7,237 nucleotides of DNA from Ramlibacter sp. (GTDB lineage Bacteria; Pseudomonadota; Gammaproteobacteria; Burkholderiales; Burkholderiaceae): the NCBI GenBank assembly GCA_014376915.1, contig JACMQP010000577.1:1-7237 (forward strand), in the 5' to 3' direction. The notes under the pieces are model-generated. The model worked only from the letters and a program-made list of their open reading frames with translations, was not told the DNA's origin and made no database searches. The translations under genes were made by a program, and so were the position numbers. This document shows positions 6,893 to 7,237 of this stretch, piece after piece. Each line of letters begins with the position of its first letter. Position 1 is the stretch's first letter.

Positions 6893-6993
6893 TGCTGCGA
6901 AGCGCCCTGGAACGAAGGAGGGAGGGAGGGAGGAGGAGAAGAGTCGCCCCGGGATTGCAGCCGGGCTAACTGCTCCCGGCAGGCTTCGCAGCA
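6893..6993 (-). promoter_or_regulatory. Long-range stem with T-tract in the operon leader (possible attenuator)
   Basis: On the minus strand TGCTGCGAAGC (6993-6983) and GCTTCGCAGCA (6903-6893) form a perfect 11-bp inverted repeat separated by 79 nt. The second arm is directly followed by TTTTTATTT (6892-6884), as in an intrinsic terminator. Inside lies a GCCGGG/CCCGGC hairpin (6980-6960, 9-nt loop). The T-tract ends 11 nt before the ATG at 6872. The layout suggests a leader that could terminate or hide the ribosome entry site. A loop this long is unusual for a simple terminator, so a multi-branch or switching structure is more likely if it is functional. Confidence 0.4.
6914..6943. repeat. 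30-nt pure purine tract with GGGA repeats
   Basis: The + strand is uninterrupted purine for 30 nt and includes three GGG runs and several GG runs separated by single A residues, so it could form a G-quadruplex on the + (template) strand. The operon transcript would carry the complementary C/U tract, which contains repeated CCUCC, the sequence of the anti-Shine-Dalgarno core. Confidence 0.7.
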
Positions 6994-7033
6994 ATAACTG
7001 AAATTTTGACGGGGCCGCCCCCGCATGCAAGTG

Positions 7034-7062
7034 GTAGAGCACCGCAGCCGACCGCCAGTTCC
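7034..7062 (-). promoter_or_regulatory. Possible ECF/sigmaE-type promoter for the lipid operon
   Basis: On the minus strand GGAACT (7062-7057) is followed after 18 nt by TCTAC (7038-7034). This resembles the GGAACTT / TCTGA-type elements of sigmaE-like ECF sigma factors, with a spacer one or two bases longer than ideal. It is placed to give a leader of about 155 nt. I found no convincing sigma70 pair in the interval. It does not match the TGATC-type element of RpoE-ChrR promoters. Weak evidence because GGAAC can occur by chance. Confidence 0.3.
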
Positions 7063-7123
7063 CCGCCAACAACCCTGTCAGGAGGTAAATGATTGTGAAC
7101 AGCGCGGGCGCCGAATGACCGAG

Positions 7124-7158
7124 AAAACTCATCAGTCGCATTATGACCGATGAGTTTT
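7124..7158 (-). terminator. Intrinsic terminator of the upstream minus-strand gene
   Basis: The arms AAAACTCATCGGTC and GACTGATGAGTTTT form a 14-bp stem on the minus strand, with one G-U wobble and a 7-nt loop (7138-7144). It begins 14 nt after the stop codon of the upstream gene and ends in TTTT. On the + strand the wobble becomes an A-C mismatch, so the minus strand is the better fit. The arms are AT-rich compared with their surroundings. It separates the upstream gene from the lipid operon. Confidence 0.7.
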
Positions 7159-7172
7159 ATTGGCGCAAGGAA

Positions 7173-7237
7173 CTACCGCACGGCCAGTTGCTTTTCGATG
7201 TCGCGCAACATCGTCTTGTCGGTCGGGTCGGTGAGGC
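7173..7237 (-). CDS. Unrecognised gene, last 20 codons only
   Basis: The minus-strand frame is open from the window edge to a TAG at 7175-7173 and ends in LTDPTDKTMLRDIEKQLAVR. Eighteen of the 20 sense codons end in G or C, as expected for a real gene here, whereas the overlapping + frame has a random third-position pattern. The terminator follows at the right distance. The tail looks like an amphipathic helix. I cannot identify the protein from this fragment. Confidence 0.65.
   Translation of the reverse strand, partial: LTDPTDKTMLRDIEKQLAVR

Larger units (their letters stand above)
6873..7172 (-). other. Intergenic region and probable 5' leader of the lipid operon
   Basis: These 300 nt carry no gene that I can support. 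Read on the minus strand they hold, in order, a terminator for the upstream gene, a possible ECF-type promoter, a small AT-rich patch around 6994-7012, a GGGGC/GCCCC palindrome just upstream of that patch, a long-range inverted repeat enclosing a smaller hairpin, and a pyrimidine tract. Short open frames exist here but look accidental (see rejected items). Transcription of the seven-gene operon most likely begins in this interval, since no other gap in the operon exceeds 9 nt. Confidence 0.6.

Noticed and set aside
6948..6953. CCCGGG palindrome and other short GC palindromes in the leader
   Set aside because: Six-base GC palindromes are expected by chance in DNA of this composition.
6930..7050. 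Minus-strand frame with a Cys pattern (CSTTC ... YCCEAC) suggesting a small zinc-binding protein
   Set aside because: The frame does not stop but runs on out of frame through the flavoprotein gene, and it does not match the DUF2256 pattern or another small zinc protein that I know.
7080..7118. AGGAGGT followed by a 9-codon + strand ORF (MIVNSAGAE)
   Set aside because: The spacing to the ATG is only 2 nt, no + strand gene follows, and nothing links it to a regulated gene; probably chance.
6857..7141. 94-codon minus-strand ORF with a hydrophobic N-terminal segment, upstream of the flavoprotein
   Set aside because: Its start lies inside the terminator hairpin, it has no ribosome binding site, its second half is translated pyrimidine repeat, and I recognise no family. 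A short membrane peptide cannot be fully excluded.
7143..7237. + strand frame MTDEFYWRKELPHG running off the window
   Set aside because: Its third codon positions are not GC-biased, it starts inside the terminator, and the opposite minus frame has strong GC bias and a well-placed terminator.

Overview
The window is high-GC proteobacterial DNA, most likely from a betaproteobacterium. The codon third positions are GC-rich, and a YibF-like glutathione transferase lies next to a membrane-lipid gene cluster. The genus cannot be told from this sequence. The window is dominated by one minus-strand operon of seven genes (about 6872 down to 455). It is bounded on the left by the end of a convergent glutathione S-transferase gene (+ strand, to 444). 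On the right are the last 20 codons of an unrecognised minus-strand gene (7173-7237) and its apparent terminator (7124-7158).

In transcription order the operon encodes: an NAD(P)/FAD-binding amine-oxidase-like flavoprotein; a DUF1365 protein; a cyclopropane-fatty-acid-synthase (CFA) family SAM methyltransferase; a secreted chalcone-isomerase-like protein; a GPH/MFS_2 family transporter; a DUF3833 lipoprotein; and a short-chain dehydrogenase. Five of the six junctions are 4-nt stop/start overlaps (GTGA, TTGA, GTGA, ATGA, GTGA), and the sixth is a 9-nt gap. Four of the five overlapping starts are GTG or TTG, so the genes look tightly coupled in translation.

The flavoprotein/DUF1365/CFA-like core is a recurrent bacterial set, in several lineages linked to ECF sigma factor (RpoE-ChrR type) stress responses and to modification of unsaturated membrane fatty acids. 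Here the predicted locations run through the whole envelope: cytosolic or inner-face modifying enzymes, an inner-membrane carrier from the superfamily branch that includes a lysophospholipid transporter, a periplasmic protein of a fold known to bind fatty acids, and a probable outer-membrane lipoprotein. My main hypothesis is that the operon makes an altered lipid and moves it outward. The methyltransferase also lacks two residues that bind bicarbonate in E. coli CFA synthase, so its product may not be a plain cyclopropane.

The roughly 300 nt between the upstream gene and the operon (6873-7172) hold a terminator, a possible ECF-type promoter (7034-7062), a long-range inverted repeat followed by a T-tract (6893-6993), and a 30-nt pure purine/pyrimidine tract (6914-6943). 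Together they look like a regulated leader. No sigma factor, anti-sigma factor, tRNA, rRNA, CRISPR array or mobile element is visible.
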